DNA of 64,000 nt, from the NCBI GenBank assembly GCA_010356995.1, contig ML996690.1:1024217-1088216 (forward strand), written 5' to 3'. The DNA is from Trichodelitschia bisporula. Lineage: Eukaryota > Ascomycota > Dothideomycetes > Phaeotrichales > Phaeotrichaceae. Of this stretch, positions 31,120 through 42,200 are shown in pieces (position 1 is the stretch's first letter; every line of letters starts with the position of its first letter). The position numbers and the translations under genes were made by a program. Under the pieces are notes generated by a model. It did no database searches. It saw nothing but the letters and a program-made list of their open reading frames with translations, and was not told where the DNA came from.

Positions 31120-34100
31120 ATGGACCTCCCCTCTAACACCGTCAGCCGCTGGCCGAAGTCGCGCTCTTCGCCGTCTCCCCCTCCACACCCACCGCATGAC
31201 CCGTCCCCACATACTCCTTACCTCGCCCCGAAGCTGCGGCCCACCAGCAATACCGACTTTACCCCTCGTCTTGTCTCCTCTAAGTCTTCGCCTATACTTG
31301 GAACTTTGGACGATGAACATAAGCGCGCCGCTGCGAGAATGTATCGGACCTTCGCAGGAGTCTTAGATGATCCCGGGGACACGCAGCCGATTCAGACACA
31401 GATTTTCGAGAATCTGAGAGATAACGATTTGGGCGAGGTTGAGGGCGAGTTCGAGTGGATAAACGAACCTCACTTGGGCGATGGCACGCTACTCTCCGAT
31501 GACGACACGAATAACAATGGTGTGGAGGACGATGATGGCAACGGAGAGGTGTGCCCAACTGCTTATGAAGCGGAGCACTCAGACCAAGCAGTCAGCAGCG
31601 ACGAGGGCTTCACTCCGGACGAGCTGGACAGTGTACGGCAACCCAAAACTCCAGGCGTTGCTGGTCGGAAGCGTGATTATCGCGGTGATCTTATCAGTCC
31701 CGCCTTCGATACATCGGCAACTAAGACGCCTGGAATACGGTCATTGTTTCGCGGTGTTGATAATGAGGGAGATGGTCCACATATGTCATTGACCCAGATT
31801 TTCACGGCCACCCAGGCCGCATCCTCACCGCAAGTAGATAACCTTCACTCCGACCTCGTTTTTCAACGACCCTCGCCGAACTTCAACCATCAGCATTATC
31901 CCGCCATGTTCTCTCCCGATCAGGACCAAGATCTTATCCCAACTGTGCCGCTAGGAAACCATACACCCAGTGGTCGGTTATTGGACCAGGGGACATCATG
32001 CGGCATCTCGATGAACGGGGAGACCCCAGCCACTCTCTGGCGCGTAAAGGAGAGCATAGCTCCATCGAGTGACCTTCTCTACACGCCTGGCGTGCCGTCT
32101 GTTCGAAAGTTACACCTGCCCTTCGCGATCCCGGAGGTTTCGCAAGATCAAGACGACATTGCTCTTGCCGGTCGGAGTGAGGCGGAACAGGACAAAATGG
32201 CGGTTGAGGTTCCCATGACCTCATCACGACCAGGCGTATCTTCACTTCGCACTGGTAGCCCACAGCGCAATCTCGTGAAGCGCGCTGCCAGCACACAGTC
32301 CAAGGGTCACTTGGCCAAAGAATACAGAGCCTCGGGAGTTCCTGAGGAGGCTTCCCGTCCATCCAGCCAGTTGACGGTTGCCGTATTGGATTCCCGTGAG
32401 ATGACCCCTGAGGATGCCTACAAGCAGGGGAAGAGCCAGCCTCTCCCTGTATCATCTCATTCGCGGATATCACAGAGTCAGCATACATCGCACGTTACGG
32501 CCAGTCAAAAAATCTCTGGGAGGGTCTCCACCCCGAACCCGGTTCCTGACGCGCCTCGGATGCCCAGCAGCCCACCATACACCGCGGCGCAAGAAAATGA
32601 GGAAGATGCAATGAAAGACGAAGATGAGGATGCTCATTCGAGCAGAGCGAATGAATATGAGACAGCTCGCAACGGTGACGCTCTTGAGAGTCCTTTACGA
32701 GCTCCCCAACATTCACGTTTGCCCTCAGAGCCCATGAATGGCGACCATGAATGCATGGAAGCTGAAGAACGCGCCCAGGTGGAAGGCTTGGATAAGATTG
32801 ATGTCGAAATTCCCACAGAGGTCATTCAACCTGAGGATGCACACTCCCTTCATGCTAAGAGGAAAAATACTTCCAGCTTCACGCAAACCAACGACAGTGG
32901 GGATCACGATGTCTTCAACACGACCGAATCCCAGGTGTCTACGACTTCAACCGGGCCATTTCGAAGTCAGGTCTCACATCTCCAAAGCGAAAGCCCTATG
33001 ACAGGTCCTCCCAAACGACTAACAGAGATTGATGCTGATCGGAGGTTGCAACCAAGCCAGTCTTTCGGGAGCCTCGAGTTCAACCTTAACAACATCGTTA
33101 CTGATGAAGATCAAAATTTCCTGGATGCTATTTCCTCCCCGCCCCGCCCACCGAAACGCAGGAAAGTTTACACCACCAAGGTTCGACCCCAGCCAGCTCC
33201 CCCTGTCGGCTTCGACCCAGAATCTTTGAAGAAGTCACTTGGAGAACGTTCCCGGAGCCCTCTATCTCCCACTGAGGCACCGAACGGTCTTGAAACCGAG
33301 GCGGACATGCGTCCTACCTTCCTTACCACGCCGGCAGTCCCCAGAAAGACAGCATTTCCCGAGAAGCGTAATGCTCTCAAGAAGGGTAAACTCAAGCGAC
33401 CTACGAAACTCAAGGAACTGGACGCTTCTCGGGCTACATCGTCGGCCACGCCGAAAGCTACTCGGAAGCGTCCGCTCCCGGCAACTGCGGTCATTGCCGA
33501 AACACCCCAGCCGAGACCGACCCATGCTTTCGTGCAGAAGCCTATGGGATCGAGCGAGAAGGCCATTGCTGGGAATTTGATGTCTATTGCAGACGCAGAG
33601 CCTTCTGCATGGCAGCCAGGGGAAGCTGATGATGGCAAGATTTCCCCGGCACTGGACCCAGAGCAGTGCGTTCCCAACAGAGTCTTTGCGCTTTTTAAAG
33701 GAACGACCATGGCCTACTATCCAGCCACATGCATTGGAGTGTCAAATATTGACGGAACTCGTTTCAGGATCCGCTTTGACGATGGCACTATCGACATCCT
33801 CGACCATACTCGTGTGAGGAGCCTGGACCTTCGCATCGGAGATGCTGTCAAAGTCGACACGCACCAAATGAGAACCAAAACATATGTCGTTCGTGGCTTT
33901 ACCCACAGGATCGCGGTTATCGAAAAAGGATTCGAGCAAGATGTATATCCTTTAACCGACGTTCGGGGATACCAGACTGTCAGATTGGCTGCAAAGAAGC
34001 GTGGCAGCTTTCCGGCTCCCGACATGAAGCTTGACGATATCGTAGATATTCCTCTCACCAGCATCTACGTTACTGCTTCCATGTGGACGCGGTTCGCTGA

Positions 34101-35028
34101 TCGTCATTATTCTCAACCTCCCAGCGATCGCCCCCATGTCTCTCGCATCTCAACGCCATCAGTCATGCCTACGAGGCCAGTAACACCCAACAGCCGCTCC
34201 CGTCGTTCAATCATAGGCCCAGCACAGGTCAGCTATCAGCGAGACCGCTCGACTGCCTCCACCCATACCGAGTTGCCTTTCGCAAACATGGCTTTCGCAG
34301 TTACACTTACGGGCACCACAGACCGAGAGAGGATATGCAAACTAATCCGCGACAATGGTGGCTTATTGCTGGAATCCGGATTCGACGAGCTTTTCGATCC
34401 CATTACCCCAGATGATGGGGCTTTATATCAACTCCGTTTGACGCATATGGCGAGGAGCCTTGGGTTTACAGCACTCCTTGCAGACAAGCACTCGCGTCGA
34501 GCCAAATACGTCCAAGCTTTGGCCCTCAACATTCCATGTCTTCACTACCGCTGGCTCCTGGACAGCCTCGCCGCTTCAACAACCCTGCCATTCCACAAGT
34601 ACTTGCTCCCTGCAGGCGAATCTGCCTTTCTTTCTGGTGTTATACGGTCACGGTACTTGAAGCCATATCATCCGCAGGATGAGACAGCACAGTTGACAAC
34701 GGTATTCGACCATCGAGAAAAGATGCTGGCGGGGAAGAGCGTTTTATTCGTCATGGGGAAGGGTAAAGCAGAGGAGCGGCGCAAGGCATACTTGTTCTTG
34801 ACGTATGCTCTTGGAGCGGAACATGTGTCGCGTGTCCGGGATTTGAAGGAAGCAAAGGCGGAACTGGAACGGGATGGAGTTGCCTGGTACTGGTGTTATG
34901 CTGACGGAGATCTTGCAGATGCGGAACGGATACTGTTCGGTGGGAAAGACCGAGAGCGAGGAGCCAAAGTCGTTGGGGATGAGTTTGTTGTACAGAGTCT
35001 AATATTGGGGGCGTTGATGGAGGCGTAA
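31120..35028 (+). CDS. Crb2/53BP1-like DNA-damage checkpoint mediator
   Basis: An open frame of 1302 aa without visible introns, starting at the ATG at 31120 (MDLPSNTVSRWPKS). The first 800 residues are disordered and rich in SQ/TQ sites (DTQPIQTQIF, SQVSTTSTG), as in substrates of ATM/ATR kinases. A Tudor-type domain lies at about residues 853-912 (RVFALFKGTTMAYYPATCIG, then RFRIRFDDGTIDIL). Two BRCT repeats follow, the first from about 1052 (MAFAVTLTG...LIRDNGGLLLESGF) and the second from about 1200 to the end (KSVLFVMGKG...WYWCYADGD). This Tudor plus tandem BRCT order defines the fission-yeast Crb2, budding-yeast Rad9 and human 53BP1 group, which binds modified nucleosomes at breaks and activates the effector kinase. 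An additional 5' exon cannot be excluded. Confidence 0.88.
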   Translation: MDLPSNTVSRWPKSRSSPSPPPHPPHDPSPHTPYLAPKLRPTSNTDFTPRLVSSKSSPILGTLDDEHKRAAARMYRTFAGVLDDPGDTQPIQTQIFENLRDNDLGEVEGEFEWINEPHLGDGTLLSDDDTNNNGVEDDDGNGEVCPTAYEAEHSDQAVSSDEGFTPDELDSVRQPKTPGVAGRKRDYRGDLISPAFDTSATKTPGIRSLFRGVDNEGDGPHMSLTQIFTATQAASSPQVDNLHSDLVFQRPSPNFNHQHYPAMFSPDQDQDLIPTVPLGNHTPSGRLLDQGTSCGISMNGETPATLWRVKESIAPSSDLLYTPGVPSVRKLHLPFAIPEVSQDQDDIALAGRSEAEQDKMAVEVPMTSSRPGVSSLRTGSPQRNLVKRAASTQSKGHLAKEYRASGVPEEASRPSSQLTVAVLDSREMTPEDAYKQGKSQPLPVSSHSRISQSQHTSHVTASQKISGRVSTPNPVPDAPRMPSSPPYTAAQENEEDAMKDEDEDAHSSRANEYETARNGDALESPLRAPQHSRLPSEPMNGDHECMEAEERAQVEGLDKIDVEIPTEVIQPEDAHSLHAKRKNTSSFTQTNDSGDHDVFNTTESQVSTTSTGPFRSQVSHLQSESPMTGPPKRLTEIDADRRLQPSQSFGSLEFNLNNIVTDEDQNFLDAISSPPRPPKRRKVYTTKVRPQPAPPVGFDPESLKKSLGERSRSPLSPTEAPNGLETEADMRPTFLTTPAVPRKTAFPEKRNALKKGKLKRPTKLKELDASRATSSATPKATRKRPLPATAVIAETPQPRPTHAFVQKPMGSSEKAIAGNLMSIADAEPSAWQPGEADDGKISPALDPEQCVPNRVFALFKGTTMAYYPATCIGVSNIDGTRFRIRFDDGTIDILDHTRVRSLDLRIGDAVKVDTHQMRTKTYVVRGFTHRIAVIEKGFEQDVYPLTDVRGYQTVRLAAKKRGSFPAPDMKLDDIVDIPLTSIYVTASMWTRFADRHYSQPPSDRPHVSRISTPSVMPTRPVTPNSRSRRSIIGPAQVSYQRDRSTASTHTELPFANMAFAVTLTGTTDRERICKLIRDNGGLLLESGFDELFDPITPDDGALYQLRLTHMARSLGFTALLADKHSRRAKYVQALALNIPCLHYRWLLDSLAASTTLPFHKYLLPAGESAFLSGVIRSRYLKPYHPQDETAQLTTVFDHREKMLAGKSVLFVMGKGKAEERRKAYLFLTYALGAEHVSRVRDLKEAKAELERDGVAWYWCYADGDLADAERILFGGKDRERGAKVVGDEFVVQSLILGALMEA

Positions 35029-35683
35029 GCCTGTCTATGGATGCATGGTCTGTGAGCTTCCGAGCTTGTACATTGTGCGAGAGGCTTGACAGTATCTTAC
35101 AAGCGAATATCTGATGAATGAGCTTGGTGGAAGTCTAGCATTTCTTGATAGACACAGGCTCGACGACCTGCAGATGGTAGACCAACGATTTCAATGGGGG
35201 TTTCATTCATAGCTGAGCTCCAATCTCGCCCAGAAGCGTATGTACAGTCCTTCTGACACCGCCCACGCAACGGTTACATATGCGTGGCCAGTTCTTATAG
35301 AACCCATTTTCCTCTTAGCATCATCAAATCGCAGATACAGCATTAAAATGCATCACCAACCAACAAGACGCCGGAGGCTCAGCCGCTGCAATGAACTGTC
35401 TAACAGATGCGTGAGGTGGGCCGAAGTTCGCAGAGTCGCAAACTCTTTATACTGAAGAGAAACTGGACCGGATTAACTACTTGCCGAGTAAGAGCCGGCC
35501 CGGTCCTTGGCATCTTGGCATCAGAGATCCGGCATTGCTGCGGGAGTTGGGATCATGAGGTCGGCGGATGTAAGCGTGTCATTCGCCTTTTGTGCTCTCG
35601 ACTGGCTCTACGGAATGGGGAATTAGAAGCCATAGAATTGTCACTCATTCCTCATATATTTCCAAACACTAACTGCTGCAAAG
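35029..35683. other. Intergenic, checkpoint gene to apm1
   Basis: This is the 3' flank of one gene and the promoter of the next, both on the plus strand. Frames are short and not protein-like. No repeat or RNA gene is seen. Confidence 0.6.
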
Positions 35684-37579
35684 ATGGCCTCCGCCATCTT
35701 CTTCCTGGACTTGAAGGGCAAGGTAACTCATCCTCTCGCAGCAGGTAATCCAGCGCTAATATGCCTTTTAGACCCTTCTGGCCCGTAACTACCGCGGTGA
35801 TATCCCCATGTCCGCGGTAGAGAAGTTTCCCATACTGCTCAGCGAAGCCGAAGACGAGAGTTCCGCCGTGCCACCATGCTTCTCGAGTGAGGGCATAAAT
35901 GTGGGCTCCCATCCTGCTGCTTCTCTGCCGCTGGTGAGCTGATTGCTCCCTAGTATCTCTACATCCGCCATAACAACCTTTATCTCCTTGCCATCACCAA
36001 GCGCAACACAAATGCTGCCGAGATCTTGCTCTTCCTGCATAAGATCGTCGAGGTCTTCACCGAATACTTCAAAGAGCTGGAGGAGGAGAGCATACGAGAC
36101 AACTTTGTCATCATTTACGAGCTGTTGGACGAGATGATGGACTTTGGCTATCCACAGACCACGGAGTCCAAGATCCTACAAGAGTACGGTAAAAATCAAG
36201 CTGATCGGGCCCTGCTAACTTTTCGCAGGTACATCACTCAGGAATCGCACAAGCTAGAAGTTCAAGCTCGACCTCCCATAGCCGTCACAAACGCCGTCAG
36301 CTGGCGGAGTGAAGGCATCCGTTACCGGAAGAATGAAGTCTTCCTCGACGTAATTGAATCACTGAACCTCCTCGTCAGCGCCAATGGCAATGTGGTGCGC
36401 TCTGAGATTTTGGGCAGCATCAAGATGAAGTGTTATCTCTCCGGCATGCCTGAACTGCGGCTGGGTCTGAATGACAAGGTCATGTTCGAGACAACGGGCC
36501 GCGCTACGAGAGGAAAGGCTGTGGAGATGGAGGACGTCAAATTTCACCAATGCGTGCGGCTCAGCAGATTTGAGAACGACCGAACCATCAGCTTCATACC
36601 CCCGGACGGCGAGTTCGAGCTCATGAGCTACCGTCTGAACACCCAGGTCAAGCCCCTGATATGGGTGGAATGTGTAGTTGAAAACCATTCCAACAGTCGC
36701 GTAGAGTATATGCTGAAGGTTCGTGCTTCCAAGCCTTTGAGTTCTAACTGACCAGAGCAGGCAAAAGCGCAGTTCAAGCGCCGAAGCACAGCCAACAATG
36801 TGAGCATCATCATCCCCGTTCCCGACGACGCCGATTCCCCCCGTTTCCGCACAAACATCGGAACCGTCGTCTACATGCCCGAAACATCATCGATTGTCTG
36901 GAAAATCAAACAGTTCGGCGGTGGGAAAGAGTTCCTCATGCGCGCTGAGCTGAACCTTCCGTCAGTCCGCGGCGATGATGAAAAAGGCGGCGGCATGATG
37001 GGCGGATTTGGGGGCTCGATGGGAGGTGTGGGGAGTGGCAAGGGCAAGCGGCCAATCCAGGTCAAATTCGAGATCCCGTACTTTACCACCAGTGGAATCC
37101 AAGTCCGCTACCTCAAGATTATTGAGCCAAAGGTACGTGGATTACCCCATTTTTTTCAACATGCAATATTTTGGGGGTGTGAGTGTCGAGGGAGTCCGGG
37201 GTTGGCTGTGGTGGGTTCGCCCCGCTAGATGCATGGTGGGCCTTGGCAATGAGAGGCCGCCCAAGTTCCGAAGACGGCAACCCCCTCATCTCCGGGAGCG
37301 CCCCAGAATAGCCCTGCAGGTGACATCTGCGAGAAATCGCAGATGGAGACCGCCCCGATAGCTCGTGGATCATGCCATACATCGGTTCCTGCCGGGCGGG
37401 CCCCGGGATCCCTACAGCCGAGAAACCCCAAAACCCTATCTGCACTTCATGCGCTAGCGTCATCGATTTTGCTAACTTTTACCACCATCTAGCTTCAGTA
37501 CCCGTCGTTACCGTGGGTACGGTATATCACTCAATCCGGTGACATAGCGGTGCGCTTGCCAGATGTGCGGAATACTTGA
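35684..37579 (+). CDS. APM1: AP-1 clathrin adaptor mu subunit
   Basis: Six exons: 35684-35722, 35772-35900, 35954-36183, 36229-36718, 36761-37132 and 37493-37579, giving 448 aa. Introns are 49, 53, 45, 42 and 360 nt. The N-terminal longin-like domain reads MASAIFFLDLKGK, TLLARNYRGDIPMSAVEKFP, EEESIRDNFVIIYELLDEMM and QTTESKILQEYITQES. The mu-homology domain reads VSWRSEGIRYRKNEVFLDV, SGMPELRLGLND, FHQCVRLSRFENDRTISFIP and ends LPWVRYITQSGDIAVRLPDV. AP-1 sorts cargo at the trans-Golgi network and endosomes, and the mu subunit binds tyrosine-based signals. The DNFVIIYELLDE phrase and the length match AP-1 mu rather than AP-2 mu. The third intron is stop-free and a multiple of three; the last is about seven times longer than the rest. 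Confidence 0.95.
37133..37492 (+). other. 360-nt structured intron of apm1
   Basis: GTACGT donor at 37133, GCTAAC branch at about 37471-37476 and an AG acceptor ending at 37492. It contains a perfect 9-bp stem closed by a GAAA tetraloop at 37324-37345, with three further outer pairs (GGT/ACC) across a small internal loop. Upstream at 37305-37310 is AGAATA, which fits the H-box pattern ANANNA of H/ACA RNAs. A matching ACA follows about 65-70 nt later, but the outer stems are not convincing. It may host a small RNA, or it may simply be a long intron. Confidence 0.45.
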
Positions 37580-38126
37580 TCGCGGTCGAGATCTTGTGAC
37601 TATTGTCTGTACGACGAATGTACGGCTTTCGGGGGAATCGGGCTTGTCAGTCCATCAAGTCCTGACTCCGGAGCATTCGCATCCCGTATTTTGGGTTCGG
37701 AGGTCTAAATTCTGTCTCGGGGGGTGTTGGTTGCGTTTGAAGCGTGCGCTTATGTGCTGAGGGACATTTAGCAGCGGGCAGATGCCATCGAAGACATGTC
37801 GTATCTACTCCTGGTATAAACAGTGTACGTTATTAACGGAACAGATACATGTAACGAGGAATGGAATACTATCCAACTTTATGCAGTGCCTTGCAAACCG
37901 TAGGAGACCGAAACCGGAAACACACAATGTATAGACTAGCACATTCAGTACTCCCTAACCAGGCCTTCATAGGATGCAGTCATACGCAAGCTACGAATGC
38001 GAAAATCAAATTAAATCAGCCGAATATGCTCTTGAACTGTACTAGTGAAAAGGCACCGCAGAGAAGAAGGCAAGAAAGGCAACCAAGTAGGCATATCAAA
38101 CAGCAACAAACCACGAGGCTGAACAA
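37580..38126. other. Convergent intergenic region, apm1 / unidentified gene
   Basis: The 3' flanks of two convergent genes. The sequence is A-rich around 37860-38110 and has no protein-like frame. Confidence 0.6.
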
Positions 38127-39231
38127 CTAGTCCCAGTTTTGGAAAAACAGCGGATGGTACTGGCCACATTCATATCTGGAAAGCTGCTGCCTGTTCTCAC
38201 TCCCCCTGCAGTATACTTCTACGACCAGCCCTCTCCTATCCCACACTATAGTAGACATGTTAGTTGGACACGAGAAACTGCACTGGCAAAGAGGGGAAAC
38301 TTACACCCTGGAAATGTTAGCCGGATTCGAGCGATTAAAATGATGAAAATATAGTACTTACTCCTAACTTCTGCTATCGGGTACGGAGGTGTGTGATACG
38401 GAAGAAAGCGCCAGCCCCCAGATGTTATCGAGTGCTGAAGCGCATAGAGAACCAGTTCCGGGGGGGAGGAGAATGCCAGGAGCGCCAGCATCAACGCCAA
38501 ATCACCGTTCATGATCCCCCATTGGTCTCCGGACGCACGGGAAGCTTGATGGGGGATTGGTACGATCTGGTGAACCCAACGTTGACTTGAGTGTTGAACC
38601 CGAATTTGATTGTGTTCACCACCGAGCTCGAGAAGGCTCATCGGATAGTTTACTAAACCGTGACCGGGAAGTGAGACGGCTTGGGAGGTGTGTCTGAAGC
38701 CAAGGGAAGACCAATCCATGTCGTCCGCGATGCTAACTCTATTCTCTTCATTGGCAGCATATTCTGCGGAACGTCGAGCAATGGCATCGCCTTCAATAGC
38801 AAGAACCCCGCGTGTGGTGCAGTAATATGCTGATCTCACTCTGAAACTCTCCAGAGATTCGACATCCGTGTTGCTGGCAAGGTGGAGATTCTGGCCATCA
38901 AATTGGAACAGTACGCCGTGTATGGGTACTCCAGAAACGGGGTTGAGGAAGTAAGATTCGATGTTGCCGCCTGTACGGTGAGGAAGCCAGGAACCAGTGG
39001 CCCCTTCTTCACGTGGCCTCACTCTAGGATCTGGCTCAATTCCACGGAGTCTGAAGTAGAAAGAGGGGGATTGCTGCTATGGATTGTCAACCAGCAGTCG
39101 TTGTCGGACCTAGTAGCGGGATACCCACAGTAGCCATGTTGGCAGTAGACTGGAGCTCTGCAGCGCCTCAGCATATGCGCATCCAGTAGTGAGAGGGGGA
39201 CCGAACCCGATATCCCGGTATAAGGCAACAT
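38127..39231 (-). CDS. Unidentified protein with a candidate 3-nt microexon
   Basis: Proposed exons: 39231-39125, 39050-38362, 38307-38305 and 38245-38127, giving 305 aa. The first intron (74 nt) ends in a strong pyrimidine tract and CAG; this junction puts CQHGYCG in phase with LRGIEPDPRVRPREEG. The main exon reads as a plausible protein (SYFLNPVSGVPIHGVLFQF; DDMDWSSLGFRHTSQ). Two very canonical introns follow: GTAAGT...GGCTAAC...CAG (38308-38361) and GTAAGT...AACTAAC...TAG (38246-38304), separated by GGT only. The last exon, WDRRGLVVEVYCRGSE...FFQNWD, stays in frame whether GGT is kept (Arg-Leu) or skipped (Met). I recognise no domain. The start may lie further upstream. The gene is real with fair confidence; its function is unknown. 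Confidence 0.55.
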
Positions 39232-42200
39232 CTGCTTCGTTCTTATTCCCTATTTTCACGATTTGAGGCTCAAAATTTGACTTTCCCTTTCCTCCATCCC
39301 AAATGCGTCACTGTCCACAAGATCACTTGCAGACAAGCAATGAAGCCTGACCCAGCAGTCGCGTTGACGCCCTTGATACAGAGCTGACCATACAGGATGC
39401 CCAGGCCAGGATCAGGATTAACCCCGCGGGTCGTGTCCTGCCGCCAAACGTCAGTTCCGGAAGACGCCCCGCATCGTGAGCTGCGGCCAAGACATCTTCA
39501 CCCGGAGAGCTGCTACCATGCCGGGAAACACCGGGATCTTGTGGTATGCGGGTGGCTTGTGGCAACAGGTGAATGGTCCGCTCAGAACGCTTGCTGGAAG
39601 CCAACTCATCGGCAGCGAGCATGGGGTGAGTGTACAGGCTGCCGATACGACAAACCTCAGGATGGGGGCTGCACCTCTCTGCTGTTGACCGTGTCTGGGG
39701 GCGTCAGCTGCCAGCTAGAGGATGCCAGGATCAGGACTCTCAAAAGCAACTGCCGATACATGGCCGTCCCCTTTGGCTCTACCAGATTCTGCAGAGCTGA
39801 CGTATGGCTTCCACCGATGTGTGGTAGGCCGAGTCGCACGATACATGATGTAGGCAGCTATTTGTGGCAGAGGAGTCTGGAGCCATTTGGTCAACAAAAT
39901 GAAATGGAATAGGAAGTGAGAGAACAACTCAGCGGCCGGGATTGCCATTTCTCTGCCGGAAAGGCTGTGACGGGGAAAACTGGTTCAGTTCAAAGGAGAA
40001 CGTCGAACACGTGGTGACTGGACACTTCTCTTCAAGGAATTCTGGGCCAGTCTTCACCTTGTGATCGGGGATAGGTGGTGTGGGCTCAGTCGATTGAGCT
40101 CGCTCCAGAGCCTTTTGCGCATGGCCTTGCACCAAGCGAGCGTTCCCGGCCTGGCGAGTGGCGGCGACCCAAGCTACCGGTAAGCGGCACACGGAAAGCA
40201 GAGGAAGTCCAAATTCTTAGGTGCCCGGGACCTTTAATCCCGACGGAATCGTGAAGTGCAATGAGCAGTGGAGTGTCTGTCGCAGGCTTTATATTCCCCG
40301 TTCAGCTGACCGGTGGGCGCCGACAGCGGATGAGGCGACAGAGTTGCCGTCCAGAAGGCAACAGCCTTCTTTTCCTCCTCACAGTTTGCCTTCGGACCCG
40401 TCTGAGCATTAGCAACACTTTGGACCCATTGGACTATCATCCTTGATCGGGGACTAAGTAGAACTTCAGCCACCGTAAACTAATCCATCATTTGAATGGA
40501 GCCGAGAAAACGCACCTATCTTGGACGCACACTCGTAAGGACAAAAGAGTCAGAGGCACAGGGTTTGTCTTCTGTGATTCGCGAAGCCTTGAAAAAAAAG
40601 AAGTGTAAGCCATGTCATCATCCGCGCCAACCATAGCTGGATCATGGCCTAAAACATGCCGCGACCCAAGCAGCCTGGAGCTCTCCAGCCTCACAGAGCG
40701 TACACCGAGCGAGATTCTGGCTTCTGCCACACAAGATTTATCCGGCCTATCGGCATCACTAAAGAGTCCTATGGTGTAATCTCCACCGTTTAGGTACTAT
40801 GTCCTGCATCCATAGAGCGAACCGGTTCATAAAGCATCCACATTGGCGTATAACCAAACTGGATGTGAGAGCTGTCGGTACCGAAGCAACACCTTGCTGT
40901 TTTAAGAATTATGGATTGAGAGAGACTCGGTCTCACGACTGCTGCAGATATTGATGAACCTTTCGTGTCAATTTTGCAGGGGAAGAATCGGATAGGATGC
41001 CTGGCAGGTACCAACGGGCTGGAAATATCGCGGGGTCGCAGAATGAACCTGCAGAGTTGGATACCTAGAAGTCCTGCCTCGGGACTTCGGGACCAGAGGA
41101 GGACTAATAAGCGCTAGCTCAACGTCGAGCACCTAGAGTATTCGCCTGATAGATGGTGAAGTGAGAAAACCTGAAGGCTTGATCAAATAGATTCGAGTGT
41201 GATTAACGATGGAGCCATATGCGATTTATAGGTACAGTTCCAGAATTGCAGTGGGGTCAATGACGCTCGAGTCCTCGAATGTCGTAGGACCGACCAGGGG
41301 ATTGTTCGGTTGGCTGCCTTGAATGGGCGTAATTCTTCGGCGAAGAGGTCGGAAGGTATTTGACACATCTGCTCCACGCAGGGGACGCCACCACTGGAAA
41401 GGCTGGATGCAGGCGATTCGTGGTAGGAAACGGGAAGAGACATGGCGTGCTGCCCCCCAGCGGGTTCAGCGTCTACAACCTCGCGTCCCCATCGTTTGCC
41501 GGAATCCTCGTTCTTTCTCTTGGAATGTGAGCCTGGTCGCGACTAATGTTCAATTCTCCGCTCACGGCCAAAGTTCCTAGATGCCGTGAAGAAGTTACGA
41601 GTGAATTTATTCTTGCGGCCGATGGAGAGTTGGATATCCGACCTGATTCCGATTGTCTGCGGTTTCCGATGGCCAGTCCAGCTGTCCGGAGCGATGTTCG
41701 GGTACTGAGAAGTAACTACTGATCGAAAGCATTCCAATGCACCTAGATTGACGGTTGATCTTCCGAGATTCCTAGATGTTAGAGTTCACAGGAGCAACTG
41801 GGCTTAACCCAGCGAAGGATGAGTACAAAAAGGCTCAATGGCCACGCGAAAATATTGTGGCTACCTCTGTCCGCAAAAACGCCCAGGCAGGTAGGCCATA
41901 AAATTTTCCGGTAGCCCTTCGCCTCTTTCCCAAAAAAGCAACAGGACACCGGCTTTTCGGCGCGGAGATTCATAGATGGGTTTGAGGGGTTGGACTTGGT
42001 GGGACTTTGAAGGTCAGCACGGAAATGGCGGTGTGACTTGGTTAGTAGCAGAATCAGATAGTAACTCTCTGTACGTTTACCTTAATTGCAAAGGAACCAT
42101 AAGTCCGAGGCCCGTCCTGTACCCCTCGGAGTTACTTCACACAGGCATCAAGTACCTGAGCTTACGTAAACCACATAGACAATCATTCATGCTTTAAAAG

